NCBI RefSeq assembly: GCF_016598595.1
Contig: NZ_CP066786.1
Location: 3,802,001-3,866,000 of the forward strand
Reading direction: 5' to 3'
DNA from: Martelella lutilitoris
GTDB taxonomy: Bacteria; Pseudomonadota; Alphaproteobacteria; Rhizobiales; Rhizobiaceae
Length of the DNA stretch: 64,000 nt
The notes beneath the pieces are model-generated. The model ran no database searches. It had not been told where the DNA came from and saw only the letters and a program-made list of their open reading frames with translations. The position numbers were made by a program, and so were the translations under genes. Positions 1 through 8,042 of the stretch are shown piece after piece (positions within the stretch are counted from its first letter, which is position 1; each line of letters opens with the position of its first letter).

Positions 1-344
1 TGATCTGCCTTGCCATCGCGCTCGGCCAGCAGCACCGCATTGCCGAGGAAATGGGACTGACCGTGGTCTCGGAAATCTTCGCCGACCGCGCCTATACCGA
101 CGAGGGCATTCTGGTGCCGCGGGGCATGAAGGGGGCGGTGATCCGCGATCCGGATGCCGCCGCCTGGCGCGTTGTTGAAATGGTCAGCGAAGGCGCGATC
201 GTCACCGTTTCCGGCAAGCGGCTCGAAACGCCGATGGGCTCGATCTGCGTCCACGGCGACGCGCCCGAGGCGCTCGCGATCGCCCAGGCCGTGCGCAACG
301 GCCTGGAAAAGCAGGGCTTCGCCATTGCCAACTTCATACGCTAG
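1..344 (+). CDS. pxpA: LamB/YcsF family 5-oxoprolinase subunit A, 3' end only
   Basis: The reading frame is already open at base 3 and runs to the TAG at 342-344, giving about 113 C-terminal residues of a protein whose start lies outside the window. The stretch containing 'EIFADRAY' followed by 'G.LVPRG..GA' is typical of the LamB/YcsF family. In that family PxpA works with PxpB and PxpC to hydrolyse 5-oxoproline to glutamate using ATP in the cytoplasm. The C-terminal 'ICVHGD' segment, with family-conserved His and Asp, is also present. PxpB/C would be expected upstream but cannot be seen. The identification is by family motifs only. Confidence 0.85.
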   Translation, partial: ICLAIALGQQHRIAEEMGLTVVSEIFADRAYTDEGILVPRGMKGAVIRDPDAAAWRVVEMVSEGAIVTVSGKRLETPMGSICVHGDAPEALAIAQAVRNGLEKQGFAIANFIR

Positions 345-403
345 ACTGTAACAGGGGCGGATTGACCTTTTTCGGCCGCATTGCGGCGGCCCGGTATTCG
401 ACC

Positions 404-434
404 TTGACTTCTCTAGAGAAAATCGTATATACGA
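404..434 (+). promoter_or_regulatory. Promoter with two perfect palindromes in front of the ArsR gene
   Basis: TTGACT (404-409) and TATATA (426-431), 16 bases apart, fit a sigma-70 promoter. It would start transcription almost on the ATG at 439, and no Shine-Dalgarno is visible, so the transcript may be leaderless. Two perfect 12-base palindromes lie in it: TTCTCTAGAGAA (409-420) in the spacer and TCGTATATACGA (423-434) across the -10. Either is well placed as an autoregulatory operator. The function is inferred. Confidence 0.55.
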
Positions 435-438
435 AATT

Positions 439-759
439 ATGAAGATTGAATCCGAAAACATGGTCGAATCCGCGGATGAAGCCTGCGAGCTGTTGAAGGC
501 GCTGGGCAATCGTCACCGGCTTCTCATTCTCTGCCAGCTCATCGATGGCGAACGATCCGTCGGTGAACTTGCGGATTTTCTCGGCATCCGGGATTCCACC
601 GTTTCCCAGCATCTGGCGCTTCTGCGGCGCGAGAAGCTGATTGCCGGTCGGCGCGAGGGGCAGACGATCTGGTACCGGATAGAGAGCGAACCCGCGCGGC
701 AGATCCTCACCACGCTTTACGACGCCTATTGCGTGAAAGACCGCAACCGGACGAGCTGA
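439..759 (+). CDS. ArsR-family winged-helix repressor, BigR/SqrR-like
   Basis: This 106-residue protein is an ArsR/SmtB-type dimeric winged-helix repressor. The recognition helix region is 'DSTVSQHLALLRRE', followed by the wing 'GRREGQTIWYRI'. There is no metal-binding ELCVCD motif. It has Cys32 in 'LLILCQLIDGE' and Cys98 in 'LYDAYC', 66 residues apart. From memory that is the same spacing as the redox pair of BigR (42/108) and SqrR (41/107), which form a tetrasulfide or disulfide with reactive sulfur. A third cysteine, Cys16, is not part of that pair. The start at 439 lacks a ribosome binding site; ATG 460 is an alternative. The MFS gene begins 48 bases downstream and is the likely target. 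Persulfide sensing is an inference from the residues. Confidence 0.88.
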   Translation: MKIESENMVESADEACELLKALGNRHRLLILCQLIDGERSVGELADFLGIRDSTVSQHLALLRREKLIAGRREGQTIWYRIESEPARQILTTLYDAYCVKDRNRTS

Positions 760-807
760 GCCACCCGCACATCACACGGGCGAACGCCCCGGAGCCCCTT
801 ACTGCCG

Positions 808-2010
808 ATGAACACCGCCGACAGCCCGGACACCGCCCGCCGCAACATCCGCATCCTCACCCTGTCGCAGGCCGTCGGCGGGGCCGCGCCACCCATCGTT
901 ATCTCGCTCGGCGGCATTGTCGGGCAGGTTCTTTCGCCCGATCCGGCCTTCGCCACGGTTCCCGTCAGCCTCTATAATCTCGGCGTTGCCGCGGGCACGC
1001 TTCCGGCCGCCTTCATCATGCGCCGGGTCGGCCGCCGGCTCGGCTATATCTTCGGCGCGCTGATCGGCATTTGCGGCGGGCTTGTGGCGGCGACAGGCGT
1101 TGCCGCCTCCACCTTCCTCATCTTCTGCATAGGCACGATCCTGATCGGGCTTTACGGCGCCTACCTGCAGAGCTTCCGCTTCGCCGCCGCCGATTCGGTC
1201 TCCGGCGACATGAAGGCGCTCGCGATCTCGCGGGTGATGATCGGCGGACTGGCCGCGGCCATCATCGGCCCGCAGGTGGTGATATGGACCAGCGACGCCG
1301 TGCCGGGCCTGCCTTATGTGGCGAGCTTCATCAGCCTTTCCGGCCTCGCCCTTCTGACCCTGTTTCTGGTTTCGCAGCTGAAGGTGCCGCGCGCCGACAA
1401 GGCCGCCGCCGTCAATCTTTCCGGCGGGCGCCCGTTGTCCGCGATCGCGCGCTCGCCGCGCTTCATCCTTGCCGCCGGCACCGGCGTCATTTCCTACGCA
1501 CTGATGGCCTTCATCATGACGGCGACGCCGCTTGCCATGGTCGCCTGCGGGCACACGGTCGGCGAGGCGACGCTTGGCATCCAGTGGCACGTGCTCGCCA
1601 TGTTCGGGCCGAGTTTCTTCACCGGAAGACTGATCGCCCGATTCGGCAAGGAGACAATCGCCGCCACGGGCCTTGTCCTGATCGCGGCCTGCGCGGCGAT
1701 CGCGCTGTCCGGTCTCGGGCTCACCCATTTCTGGGCCGCCCTCATCCTGCTCGGCGTCGGCTGGAATTTCGGCTTCATCGGCGCCACCGCGATGATCACC
1801 GACTGCCATACGGCGGAAGAACGCGGCAAGGTGCAGGGGCTGAACGACTTCCTGGTTTTCGGCTCGGTGGCCTCCGCCTCCTTCCTCGCCGGCGCCCTCG
1901 TCAACACCGATAACGGCTGGAGCCTGATGAACTGGCTGGTCTTTCCTGCCGTTCTGGTTGTCCTCGTGCCGCTTCTCTTCGGCCGTTTCTCCAGCGCCTC
2001 GCGCGCCTGA
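808..2010 (+). CDS. Major facilitator superfamily transporter
   Basis: A 400-residue protein made of about twelve hydrophobic segments, the size of an MFS permease. The loop after the second segment, 'RRVGRRLGY', resembles the MFS loop 2-3 motif, and a related 'GRLIARFGKE' appears at the equivalent place in the second half, as expected from the 6+6 repeat. It would sit in the inner membrane and move a small solute by a proton-coupled or uniport mechanism; the substrate cannot be read from the sequence. It starts 48 bases after the ArsR gene with no terminator between, so the two are probably cotranscribed. If the regulator senses reactive sulfur, a sulfur compound or thiol is one possible cargo. 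Confidence 0.85.
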   Translation: MNTADSPDTARRNIRILTLSQAVGGAAPPIVISLGGIVGQVLSPDPAFATVPVSLYNLGVAAGTLPAAFIMRRVGRRLGYIFGALIGICGGLVAATGVAASTFLIFCIGTILIGLYGAYLQSFRFAAADSVSGDMKALAISRVMIGGLAAAIIGPQVVIWTSDAVPGLPYVASFISLSGLALLTLFLVSQLKVPRADKAAAVNLSGGRPLSAIARSPRFILAAGTGVISYALMAFIMTATPLAMVACGHTVGEATLGIQWHVLAMFGPSFFTGRLIARFGKETIAATGLVLIAACAAIALSGLGLTHFWAALILLGVGWNFGFIGATAMITDCHTAEERGKVQGLNDFLVFGSVASASFLAGALVNTDNGWSLMNWLVFPAVLVVLVPLLFGRFSSASRA

Positions 2011-2218
2011 CCGGCGCGCATATCTCCTCCCCCGCTTCGACTCAATTCCGGTTAATTCGGCAACACCTGAATTTTCGGGATACAACCGGTGGGCGCATTC
2101 TGCTTTTTTCATTCTGCATGACATAAATCAAATTGCCCGCGGGCCCTCTCGGCTAAACCCGTTGAAATAGAAGGGGGTTCGGTTGCGCAATTTGATGTCG
2201 GGCGGGGATGGCCTTGCA

Positions 2219-2263
2219 CGATATCAGATATCGCGGTACAGAGTTTTCAGAAAAAACTGAAAA
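2219..2263 (+). promoter_or_regulatory. Two inverted repeats upstream of the GbsR-type regulator
   Basis: CGATATC-A-GATATCG occupies 2219-2233, and TTTTCAG-AAAAAA-CTGAAAA occupies 2244-2263, ending 22 bases before the regulator ATG. Both are perfect. The second has the geometry of a MarR/GbsR dimer site (arms about 13 bases centre to centre). They are candidate operators for autorepression and control of the cyd operon. The rest of the 2011-2285 gap shows no gene. Confidence 0.5.
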
Positions 2264-2285
2264 TACAGCCCGATCAGGATAGCCG

Positions 2286-2864
2286 ATGACAATGTCGCCC
2301 ATCGTACAGGATTTCGTTCTCCATTTCGGCGAGATGGGCAGCCGTTGGGGCATCAACCGGTCGGTGGGACAGATTTACGCTCTTCTCTATGCCTCGCGCG
2401 AGCCGCTTTGCGCCGACGACATGGTGAGCGAGTTGAAGATTTCGCGGTCCAACGTGGCCGCCGGACTGAAGGAGTTGCAGTCGTGGGGGCTGGTTCTCCT
2501 GAGGCACAGGCCGGGCGACCGGCGCGACTACTACACGACGCCGGAGGATGTCTGGTCCATCCTGCGGACACTGGCGGAGGAGCGGAAGAAGCGGGAGGTC
2601 GACCCGACGCTCGCCCTGCTTGCCGACGTCACCACGCGCACGCCGCGCGACGAGGATGAGGAATACGCCCAGAAACGCATGGGCGAAATGCATGACCTGA
2701 TCGCAAGGCTCTCGTCCTGGTACGACGATGTGAAGGGCCTGGAGACGGAAAGGCTGCTGATGCTGCTGGGCATGGGCGCGCGGGTAACGCGGCTCATTGA
2801 GACGGCAGACAAGATGACATCGTTCGGCCGCAAGGCCGGGCGCGATCAGAATGAGAAGGTTTGA
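2286..2864 (+). CDS. GbsR/MarR-family transcriptional regulator
   Basis: A 192-residue protein with an N-terminal winged helix-turn-helix. The helix 'ISRSNVAAGLKELQSWGL' and the wing 'RHRPGDRRDYY' are the usual GbsR-type signature, and a helical C-terminal part follows. The family lacks the classical MarR ligand pocket and often controls osmolyte or respiratory genes. The stop codon is three bases before the cydD ATG, so it is the first gene of the cyd operon and the probable local regulator of it. The ATG at 2286 is followed by a second ATG at 2292; both are possible. The inverted repeats just upstream suggest autoregulation. Effector unknown. Confidence 0.85.
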   Translation: MTMSPIVQDFVLHFGEMGSRWGINRSVGQIYALLYASREPLCADDMVSELKISRSNVAAGLKELQSWGLVLLRHRPGDRRDYYTTPEDVWSILRTLAEERKKREVDPTLALLADVTTRTPRDEDEEYAQKRMGEMHDLIARLSSWYDDVKGLETERLLMLLGMGARVTRLIETADKMTSFGRKAGRDQNEKV

Positions 2865-2867
2865 GGC

Positions 2868-4655
2868 ATGAGCGAGCTTGTCTTTGAAAAAGCCGCCGAC
2901 GAACGGAAGGACGCGCCGCACGGGCAACCCCGCGCGGAACGCGCTGCCGTGCGCCCTGCCTCAACCGCACAAAAGAGCCAGCGGCGCGCCCGTGCGCCCA
3001 AGCCGCGCGGGCTGAAGATTGCCGCATGGCTGCAGACCTTCGCCGAACTGATGTGGCTGCCGCAGGCGGCCTGTCTCGCCCATGGCATCGGCCTGATGGC
3101 GCGCGGCGAGGGCGTTTCGGCCGTGCTGCCGCTTGCAGCCGCCGTTCTTGCGCTCGGTTTTCTGAAGGCGATCGCCGAACGTGCGGGCAGCCGTCTTGCC
3201 TACAGGACCGCTCGTGCGATCCTGAGCGAGAAACGCGAGGCAGCGCTCGCAGCGCTCAGCCGCCGTTCGCCGCTCGATACCAGCCGCGTGGCCTCGGGCG
3301 AGGCTGCGAGCGTGATCGCGGAGCAGGCCGAACATATCGTGCCTTATCTGGCGCGGTTCCAGACGGCCCGGTTCAAGGCCACGGTCGTGCCGCTTGCCAT
3401 TCTCGCCGTCATCTTTCCGTTTTCCTGGATTGCCGGCCTTGTCCTCCTGATCGCCGCCCCGCTGATTCCCGTCTTCATGGCGCTGATCGGCTGGAGCGCG
3501 CAGTCGGCGAGCGAAAAGCACCTCGCCGACATGGGCACGCTCAATGCCTTTCTCCTCGACCGGTTGCGCGGGCTCTCGACGATCCGCGCCTTCGATGCCG
3601 TCGATCTCGTCTCCCGCCGCCTGACGCTCAGGGCGGAAAACCTTCGCCGTCGCACCATGTCTGTGCTGCGCATCGCCTTCATGACCTCTGCGGTGCTGGA
3701 ACTCTTCTCCGCGCTCGGCGTCGCAATGGCGGCCGCCTATATCGGCTTTCATCTGCTCGGCCAGATCGGCTTCGGCGCCTGGGGCGGCACGCTGACGCTG
3801 TCCGAAGGCCTGTTCATCCTGTTGCTGGCCCCCGCCTTCTTCGATCCGCTGCGCATGCTCTCGTCCGTCTGGCACGACCGCGCGGCGGGCGAGGCCGCAC
3901 TTTCCGCCCTGGACAAACTGGCCGAGGATGGCCTGTCGATGGTCGGCGCCGAGAAGGAAGACATCGCTCCTGCAAAAGCATCGGATCGGGTTCGTCCCGT
4001 CAGCGTCGAGTTCCGCGATCTCGGCTTTGTCCATCAGGGCTCGCGCGATCCGGTGTTCGAGGGATTCAATCTCCACGTTGCCCCCGGCGAACATGTCGCC
4101 CTGCTCGGTCCGTCCGGCAGCGGCAAGTCGACGCTTCTGGCCCTGCTGGCGGGCCTTGCCGAACTTCGCCACGGCCGCATCCTGATCGACGACGTGACGC
4201 TGGATGATGCCAATGCGGCGCGGCTTCGCACCCGCATGGCCTGGATCGGCCAGAACCCGCATCTCTTCGCGGGCTCGATTGCCGGCAATATCCGCCTGCA
4301 CCGCGACGACATTTCCCGCGAGGCCGTGGCCGATGCGCTGAAGCTTGCCTCGCTCGACCATGTGGCCGAGGCTCATGGCAATGCCATGGTCGGCGAGAAC
4401 GGCGCGGGACTTTCCGGCGGCGAGGCCTTGCGGCTGACGCTGGCGCGCGCTGCCGCCAATCGTGCCGCCGGGCTGATCATCGCCGATGAGCCGACCGCCC
4501 ATCTCGATCACCGCACGGCTAGCGATATCGCCGAGGCGCTGCTGACGCTTTCAAGCGGCCGCACGCTGATCGTCGCCACCCATGATCCGCTGCTCGCCGA
4601 ACGCATGGACCGCGTCATCCGCCTCAACGAGGATTTTCGGGAGGTCGCGCGATGA
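2868..4655 (+). CDS. cydD: Thiol reductant ABC exporter subunit CydD
   Basis: This 595-residue half-transporter pairs with CydC to export glutathione and cysteine to the periplasm, which is needed to assemble cytochrome bd. Residues about 45-320 form the six-helix ABC transmembrane domain. The nucleotide-binding domain follows, with Walker A 'GPSGSGKST' near residue 420, an 'LSGGE' signature and Walker B 'LIIADEPTAHLD'. The first 45 residues are polar and unusually rich in Arg, Lys and Pro, more than in typical CydD. It starts three bases after the regulator and its stop overlaps the cydC start in ATGA (4652-4655), which implies translational coupling and equal subunit production. Confidence 0.95.
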   Translation: MSELVFEKAADERKDAPHGQPRAERAAVRPASTAQKSQRRARAPKPRGLKIAAWLQTFAELMWLPQAACLAHGIGLMARGEGVSAVLPLAAAVLALGFLKAIAERAGSRLAYRTARAILSEKREAALAALSRRSPLDTSRVASGEAASVIAEQAEHIVPYLARFQTARFKATVVPLAILAVIFPFSWIAGLVLLIAAPLIPVFMALIGWSAQSASEKHLADMGTLNAFLLDRLRGLSTIRAFDAVDLVSRRLTLRAENLRRRTMSVLRIAFMTSAVLELFSALGVAMAAAYIGFHLLGQIGFGAWGGTLTLSEGLFILLLAPAFFDPLRMLSSVWHDRAAGEAALSALDKLAEDGLSMVGAEKEDIAPAKASDRVRPVSVEFRDLGFVHQGSRDPVFEGFNLHVAPGEHVALLGPSGSGKSTLLALLAGLAELRHGRILIDDVTLDDANAARLRTRMAWIGQNPHLFAGSIAGNIRLHRDDISREAVADALKLASLDHVAEAHGNAMVGENGAGLSGGEALRLTLARAAANRAAGLIIADEPTAHLDHRTASDIAEALLTLSSGRTLIVATHDPLLAERMDRVIRLNEDFREVAR

Positions 4656-6352
4656 GAGCCGGCAAGTTTACAAGCCTCGGTCCGATCATCCGGCTTTTCT
4701 GGCGCGAACGGCGCGGCGGGCTAATGGCGGGCGCTGCCCTTTCGGCTGCCACCGTGCTTGCCGGCATTGCCCTTCTCGGCGTTTCCGGCTGGTTCGTCAC
4801 CGCCGCGGCCATCGCCGGGCTGACGACCGCCACCGCGCTTGCCTTCGACGTCTTCGCCCCGTCGGCGGCCATCCGCTTTCTGGCGTTGTCGCGCACGGCG
4901 GCGCGCTATTTCGAGCGGCTGCAGACCCATGACGCGACGCTCAGGGTGCTCGCCGGCCTGCGCGTGCGCCTGTTTCAGGGCTTTACCGCACCGGGCGCCG
5001 CGAAGGCGCTTGCGCTGCGCCCCGCCCGCCTGCTGTTCCGCCTGACGGCTGACGTGGACGCGCTGGATTCGCTTTATCTCAGGGTTCTGGTGCCGGGTTT
5101 CGTCGCCATCATCGCCGGCCTCGTCACCATCGCCGCGCTCGGCGCGCTGTCCTGGCCGCTTGCCTTTGCCGTCGGCGCCGCGATCGTCATTCCGGGCCTC
5201 GCCATTCCGGCACTTTCCGCGCGCTTTGCCGAAAAACCGGCGCGTCGCCTCGCCCATGCGCAGGAGGCACTGCGCGCCCGCTCGGTTGATCTGGTCGCCG
5301 GCCAGAGCGAGCTTGCCTTTGCCGGCGGTCTTCAGGACCAGCGCGCCCGCGTTGCGGCGGCCGACGCCCGCGAACATGCCTCGGATCTGGCGCTGAACCG
5401 GATCGAGACCAATGCCGGTTTCGGCTTCGACATCGTCACCGCCTTCATCCTGTCGGGCGTCCTGCTGGCCGGCGCGTCGCTTGCTTCCGCAGGCACGGTC
5501 ACAGCGCCGCTGGCAGCCCTTGCTCTGCTGATCGCCTTTGCCGCGCTGGAGCCCTTTGCCGGCCTGCGCCGCGGCGCGATGGAACTCGGCCGCACGCTTC
5601 TGGCCGCGCGCCGCCTTTCGCCGCGCCTTGATGCGGAGCCTGGCAGCCGTTTCCGGCCGGAAGCGCCGAAGCCCGGCCATGCGCTCGCGCTCGATAATGT
5701 GACCATGCGCTACGAAGGCCGCGCCCGCGCCGCCGTCTCGAACCTCTCGATTTCCGTGAAGACCGGCGAGAAGGTCGCGCTGATCGGCGCCAGCGGTGCG
5801 GGAAAATCCTCGATCATGGCGCTTTTTGCAGGCGAGGCCGCACCTCAGGCCGGAACCGTCGCCGCCCTTGACGCGACGATCCTCAGCCAGCGCACGGAGC
5901 TTTTTCAGGATTCGCTGCGCGCCAACCTGAAGATCGCAGCCCCTGCCGCCGATGACGACGCCATGATGGCGGCGCTTGATGCGGCCGGACTCGGTGAAAC
6001 CGTTCGCGCCCTGCCGCAAGGCCTTGATACCGATCTCGGCGAACAGGGCATCGGCCTTTCCGGCGGCCAGTCGCGCCGCCTGGCGCTTGCCCGCCTGCTT
6101 TTGCGCGACACGCCGGTCTTCCTGCTCGACGAGCCGACCGAAGGCCTCGACGGCAAAACGGCGCGCGATGTCATGTCACGGATCAATGCGCGCGCCGGCG
6201 AGAGCCGTACGCTCCTCGTCGCGACGCATATCCGCAGGGAGGCGGAAATCGCCGACCGGCTGCTTGTTATCGAACGGGGGCGGATCATTTCCGCCCCCAA
6301 ACGAGGCGAACCCGGCTTTGACGCCGCGCTCGCCGCCTTGAGGCCGGACTAG
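4652..6352 (+). CDS. cydC: Thiol reductant ABC exporter subunit CydC
   Basis: The 566-residue partner of CydD, with an N-terminal transmembrane domain and a C-terminal ATPase. Walker A is 'GASGAGKSS' near residue 377, the signature is 'LSGGQSRRLALARLLL' and Walker B is 'VFLLDEPTEGLD'. The short transmembrane region contains the 'GVSGWFVTAAAIAG' motif that is distinctive of CydC. The start lies inside the cydD stop (ATGA), preceded by a good GGGAGG at the expected distance. A small hairpin (6382-6399) lies in the 91-base gap before cydA and could set the relative level of exporter and oxidase. Identification is firm from motifs and context. Confidence 0.95.
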   Translation: MRAGKFTSLGPIIRLFWRERRGGLMAGAALSAATVLAGIALLGVSGWFVTAAAIAGLTTATALAFDVFAPSAAIRFLALSRTAARYFERLQTHDATLRVLAGLRVRLFQGFTAPGAAKALALRPARLLFRLTADVDALDSLYLRVLVPGFVAIIAGLVTIAALGALSWPLAFAVGAAIVIPGLAIPALSARFAEKPARRLAHAQEALRARSVDLVAGQSELAFAGGLQDQRARVAAADAREHASDLALNRIETNAGFGFDIVTAFILSGVLLAGASLASAGTVTAPLAALALLIAFAALEPFAGLRRGAMELGRTLLAARRLSPRLDAEPGSRFRPEAPKPGHALALDNVTMRYEGRARAAVSNLSISVKTGEKVALIGASGAGKSSIMALFAGEAAPQAGTVAALDATILSQRTELFQDSLRANLKIAAPAADDDAMMAALDAAGLGETVRALPQGLDTDLGEQGIGLSGGQSRRLALARLLLRDTPVFLLDEPTEGLDGKTARDVMSRINARAGESRTLLVATHIRREAEIADRLLVIERGRIISAPKRGEPGFDAALAALRPD

Positions 6353-6443
6353 ACCCCGGCCTCCAATAACGAAATGCGGTGCTGCCGTTGGTCCGGCAGA
6401 ACCGATGAAACTTGAGACCCGGTTTGAACGCGGGAGAGACGCA

Positions 6444-8036
6444 ATGGAACTGGACATCGTGGCGCTATCGCGCCTTCAATTTGCTATGACGGCGCTATAC
6501 CACTTTTTGTTTGTGCCGTTGACGCTGGGCCTTTCCATGATCGTTGCGATCATGGAGACGACCTACGTCATGACAGGCCGCAAGATCTGGCGGCAAATGA
6601 CTAAATTCTGGGGGACGCTGTTCGGCATCAATTTCGTGCTCGGCGTATCGACCGGCATCGTGATGGAATTCCAGTTCGGCATGAACTGGAGCTATTACAG
6701 CCACTATGTCGGCGACATCTTCGGCGCACCTCTCGCGATTGAAGGGCTGATGGCCTTCTTCCTCGAAGCAACCTTCGTGGGCCTGTTCTTCTTCGGCTGG
6801 GACCGCATGTCGCGGGTCGCCCATCTGATCACCACCTGGTGCGTGGCCATCGGCTCGAACCTCTCGGCTCTGTGGATCCTGATCGCCAATGGCTGGATGC
6901 AGAACCCGGTCGGCTCGACCTTCAACCCGGTCACTATGCGCATGGAGGTCTCGAACTTCTTCGCGGTTCTGACCAACCCGGTCGCCCAGGCGAAGTTCGT
7001 CCACACCGTTTCTGCCGGCTATGTCACCGCTTCGGTCTTCGTGCTCGGCGTTTCCGCCTGGTACGTGCTGAAAGGCCGGCATTCCGAGCTCGCCAAGCGG
7101 TCGATGACGGTAGCCTGTTCCTTCGGCCTGGCCGCTGCCCTTTCGGTGGTCGTGCTCGGCGACGAAAGCGGTTATCTGACCACCGAACACCAGAAGATGA
7201 AGCTGGCGGCAATCGAATCCATGTGGGAAACCGAGCCCGCGCCCGCCTCCTTCACCCTGTTCGGCATTCCCGACACGCAGGACCGCGAGACGCATTACGC
7301 CGTCAGGATCCCGTGGGTCATGGGCCTGATCGGCACGCGATCGCTCGACACGCCGATTGAGGGCATCAACGAACTGGTGGAAAGCGGCAAGACCCGGATC
7401 GAAAACGGCATCCAGGCCTATACCGCGCTCACCAACATGCGCGCCAATATGGGCACCGGCACGCCGGACACGGCGGACCAGGCGATCTTCGAGCAGTATG
7501 GCAACGATCTCGGCTACGCCTATCTTCTGAAGCGTTTCGTCGATGACCCGAGCCAGGCGACGCCGGCCCAGATCGAACAGGCCGCAAACAGCCTCGTTCC
7601 GCCGGTCGGCACGCTGTTCTGGTCGTTCCGCATCATGGTCGGAGCCGGCTTCCTGTTCATCGCGGTGATGGCGACCTTCTTCTACCTGTCGGCCCGCCGC
7701 CGCCTCGATGCACATCGCTGGCTGCTGCATGTCGCGGTCTGGATCATTCCGCTGCCGTGGATTGCCGCCGAATGTGGCTGGATCGTCGCCGAACTCGGCC
7801 GCCAGCCATGGATCATCGAGGGCATCCTGCCGACGGCGCTCGCCGTTTCCAGCCTCGGCGCAGGCACGCTGCTTCTGACGCTCGCCGGCTTCGTCGCAAT
7901 CTATACGGTGCTGTTCGTCATCGAAATGGGCCTGATGCTCGCCGCGATCCGCAAGGGACCGCAGCCTGACAACGGACCCGAGATGCCTGTGCTCGGCTTC
8001 CGCCGCGTCCAGGGCACCATGACACCCGCGGAGTAA
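6444..8036 (+). CDS. cydA: Cytochrome bd ubiquinol oxidase subunit I
   Basis: A 530-residue haem-carrying subunit of cytochrome bd, which oxidises ubiquinol and reduces oxygen to water in the inner membrane without proton pumping. The first helix ends in 'TALYHFLFVPLTLGL', with the conserved haem-binding His at residue 20. The periplasmic loop after 'GDESGYL' is long and carries 'KLAAIESMWETEPAPA', so this is the long-Q-loop, E. coli-like bd type rather than the short-loop cyanide-insensitive CIO type. ATG 6444 is chosen because it follows a GGGAGAG element and gives the canonical 'MELDIVALSRLQF' start; the upstream in-frame ATG at 6405 has no comparable site. Confidence 0.96.
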   Translation: MELDIVALSRLQFAMTALYHFLFVPLTLGLSMIVAIMETTYVMTGRKIWRQMTKFWGTLFGINFVLGVSTGIVMEFQFGMNWSYYSHYVGDIFGAPLAIEGLMAFFLEATFVGLFFFGWDRMSRVAHLITTWCVAIGSNLSALWILIANGWMQNPVGSTFNPVTMRMEVSNFFAVLTNPVAQAKFVHTVSAGYVTASVFVLGVSAWYVLKGRHSELAKRSMTVACSFGLAAALSVVVLGDESGYLTTEHQKMKLAAIESMWETEPAPASFTLFGIPDTQDRETHYAVRIPWVMGLIGTRSLDTPIEGINELVESGKTRIENGIQAYTALTNMRANMGTGTPDTADQAIFEQYGNDLGYAYLLKRFVDDPSQATPAQIEQAANSLVPPVGTLFWSFRIMVGAGFLFIAVMATFFYLSARRRLDAHRWLLHVAVWIIPLPWIAAECGWIVAELGRQPWIIEGILPTALAVSSLGAGTLLLTLAGFVAIYTVLFVIEMGLMLAAIRKGPQPDNGPEMPVLGFRRVQGTMTPAE

Positions 8037-8042
8037 ATCATC

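Noticed and set aside
2127..2131. FNR box before the cyd operon
   Set aside because: Only the ATCAA half is present; there is no TTGAT four bases upstream.
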